This document shows positions 62,596 to 64,000 of a DNA stretch of 64,000 nucleotides, in pieces. The notes under the pieces are model-generated. The model saw only the letters and a program-made list of their open reading frames with translations, searched no databases and was not told the DNA's origin. The DNA is from an uncultured Pelagibacteraceae bacterium (GTDB lineage: Bacteria > Pseudomonadota > Alphaproteobacteria > Pelagibacterales > Pelagibacteraceae). The stretch is from positions 1 to 64,000 of the forward strand of contig CACKXA010000003.1 in NCBI GenBank assembly GCA_902604055.1, in the 5' to 3' direction. Within the stretch, counting starts at the first letter, position 1. Each line of letters begins with the position of its first letter. The translations under genes and the position numbers were made by a program.

Positions 62596-63852
62596 TTAGA
62601 TTTTAGCCATTTTGGCCTGATTTCCAAGTTCTTCTTCGATGCGTAACAACCTGTTGTATTTTGCCACTCTTTCAGATCTTGCCAAAGATCCTGCTTTAAT
62701 TTGAGATGATTCTGTGGCTACTGACAAATCTGCAATAAATGTATCTTCTGTATCTCCTGATCTGTGAGAAATAATTGTGTTAAAGTTAGCTTTCTTAGCC
62801 ATTGTAACGACATCCAATGTTTCAGATAAAGTTCCAATTTGATTGGGTTTAATTAAAATACTATTAGCAGATTTATTATCTATTCCTTTTTTTAATCTTT
62901 TAGAATTTGTTACAAATAAATCATCACCTACAATTTGAACATTTTTACCAATCTCAGCTGTAATTTTTTTCCAAGACTCCCAATCTTCTTCGGCAAAAGG
63001 ATCTTCAATAGATTTAATAGGATAGCTCGAAGTTAATTTCTTATAATAGTCAACAACATCATCAACCGAAGTAAAATTATTTGATTGAATTGAGTATTGA
63101 CCTTTTTTATCAATTAATTCATTAGCAGCTACATCTAGACAAATTACAACGTCTTTACCAGGTGTTAGCTTTGACTTTTCTATAGCATTTACAATTAACT
63201 CAAGCGCTTCTTCATTAGTATTAATTGATGGAGCAAAACCTCCTTCATCACCAACATTAGTAAGCATCTTTTTTGATTTTAATAAACTTTTTAAATTTTG
63301 GATAACAAGAAAACATTTTTCTACTGCATCCATAAAATTTTTTGCTGAATCCGGTCTAATCATAAACTCCTGGATGTTTAGATCGTTATCTGCGTGAGCG
63401 CCTCCATTAATAATATTCATTAAAGGACTGGGTAAAGAAAAAGATTTTCCTAAATTTTTATAAAGTGGTTTTTTATTTGATAAAGCTGCCGATTTTGAAT
63501 TAGCTAAAGACACTGCTAAAGTTGCGTTCGCTCCAAGATTTTTTTTATTTTCACTTCCGTCCAAATCTAATAAAATTTTATCAATTTTAGATTGATCAGC
63601 TGGATCCATTCCCTTTAAACTAGATCCAATCTTTTTACTAATATTGTCAACGGCTTTCTTAACGCTTTTACCTAAAAACTTATTTATATCTTGATCTCTT
63701 AATTCGTGAGCTTCAAAAGCTCCTGTCGATGCTCCAGATGGTGATATAGCTGTAGCAGAAATATCATTATCTAAAAAAACTTCTGCTTCAACCGTTGGGT
63801 TTCCTCTGCTGTCAAAAACTTGACGACCTTTAACGTTGGTTATTTTTGCCAT
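62596..63852 (-). CDS. eno: enolase
   Basis: Enolase converts 2-phosphoglycerate to phosphoenolpyruvate. The 418-aa protein shows the N-terminal GRQVFDSRGNPTVEAEV, catalytic-loop SGASTGAFEAHELRD, GDEGGFAP, SIEDPFAEEDWE (metal ligands), and ILIKPNQIGTLSETLD with SHRSGDTEDTFIADLSVA. It lies between kdsA (4 bp upstream) and ftsB on the minus strand. Confidence 0.97.
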   Translation of the reverse strand: MAKITNVKGRQVFDSRGNPTVEAEVFLDNDISATAISPSGASTGAFEAHELRDQDINKFLGKSVKKAVDNISKKIGSSLKGMDPADQSKIDKILLDLDGSENKKNLGANATLAVSLANSKSAALSNKKPLYKNLGKSFSLPSPLMNIINGGAHADNDLNIQEFMIRPDSAKNFMDAVEKCFLVIQNLKSLLKSKKMLTNVGDEGGFAPSINTNEEALELIVNAIEKSKLTPGKDVVICLDVAANELIDKKGQYSIQSNNFTSVDDVVDYYKKLTSSYPIKSIEDPFAEEDWESWKKITAEIGKNVQIVGDDLFVTNSKRLKKGIDNKSANSILIKPNQIGTLSETLDVVTMAKKANFNTIISHRSGDTEDTFIADLSVATESSQIKAGSLARSERVAKYNRLLRIEEELGNQAKMAKI

Positions 63853-63856
63853 CTAA

Positions 63857-64000
63857 TTATTTTTTAATTAAATTATCTATTTCAGTTAATCTTTTTAATA
63901 AATTTTTCATTTCATTTAATGGCACCATATTTGGACCATCTGATGGCGCGTTATCTGGATCTTGGTGAGTTTCTATGAAAATTGCTCCAACACCAACTGC
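63857..64000 (-). CDS. kdsA: 3-deoxy-8-phosphooctulonate synthase, 3' end
   Basis: The last 47 codons of KdsA, which condenses arabinose-5-phosphate and phosphoenolpyruvate in Kdo (lipopolysaccharide) synthesis. The visible end reads AVGVGAIFIETHQDPDNAP then SDGPNMVPLNEMKNLLKRL, the diagnostic KdsA C-terminus. The gene continues beyond the window. It lies 4 bp upstream of eno. Its presence implies a Kdo-containing outer membrane. Confidence 0.93.
   Translation of the reverse strand, partial: AVGVGAIFIETHQDPDNAPSDGPNMVPLNEMKNLLKRLTEIDNLIKK

Overview
The window is a gene-dense, very AT-rich bacterial chromosome segment. It looks like a SAR11 alphaproteobacterium (Candidatus Pelagibacter or a close relative). 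Support comes from Lys/Asn/Ile-rich proteins, gaps of usually 0-100 bp, many 1-19 bp gene overlaps, and alphaproteobacterial gene orders (dgt-argS-x-nagZ-scpAB-tatABC-serS, ntrYX-trkAH, lipA-ratA). It also carries aapJQMP and glpVSTPQ uptake systems of the alphaproteobacterial type. This assignment is from gene content and order, not from a marker-gene search. No insertion sequence, prophage, CRISPR array, rRNA or integrase was seen.

Layout. 1-11.8 kb: the 3' part of recG, a DUF502 membrane protein, an M48 lipoprotein with a Tat-like signal, tRNA-Lys, then tgt-ppi-coaD-gyrA-ssb on the minus strand, with uvrA and a PuuD-like membrane protein on the plus strand. 11.8-22.5 kb: a long minus-strand envelope and cell-cycle block (dgt, argS, a short anchored protein, nagZ, scpA, scpB, tatA, tatB, tatC, serS, yajC, secD, secF). 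22.6-30 kb: erpA-type gene and xth, then manC, ilvD, valS, tRNA-Cys, tRNA-Asn and an XRE regulator. 30-37.4 kb: a DUF6134 protein, cysK, the amino-acid ABC transporter aapJQMP, zapE and tRNA-Arg. 37.4-41.5 kb: an iron ABC transporter (fbpA, a 56-aa CxxC protein, fbpB, fbpC) behind a promoter with two Fur-box-like sites. 41.5-42.8 kb: a small membrane protein, an MhpD-like protein and two tiny coupled genes. 42.8-52.5 kb: glycerol uptake and use (gpsA, SHOCT peptide, glpK, glpVSTPQ, DUF2160, gap). 52.5-58.5 kb: trkH, trkA, ntrX, ntrY. 58.5-64 kb: ispDF, pgpA, cinA domain, a small membrane protein, ratA, lipA, ftsB, eno and the 3' end of kdsA.

Points that stand out. TGT has lost all three zinc-binding cysteines while keeping its catalytic aspartates. 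argS is broken by one extra A exactly in its KMSK motif codons. The iron operon holds an unrecognised 56-aa CxxC protein. An 18-aa hydrophobic peptide gene is coupled by overlap to a 54-aa gene. The glycerol transporter's two ATPases have complementary defects that predict one working and one degenerate ATP site.

Every stretch longer than about 200 bases contains a feature listed here. The largest gaps with no gene are about 29917-30106 and 36076-36260; the second holds two inverted repeats.
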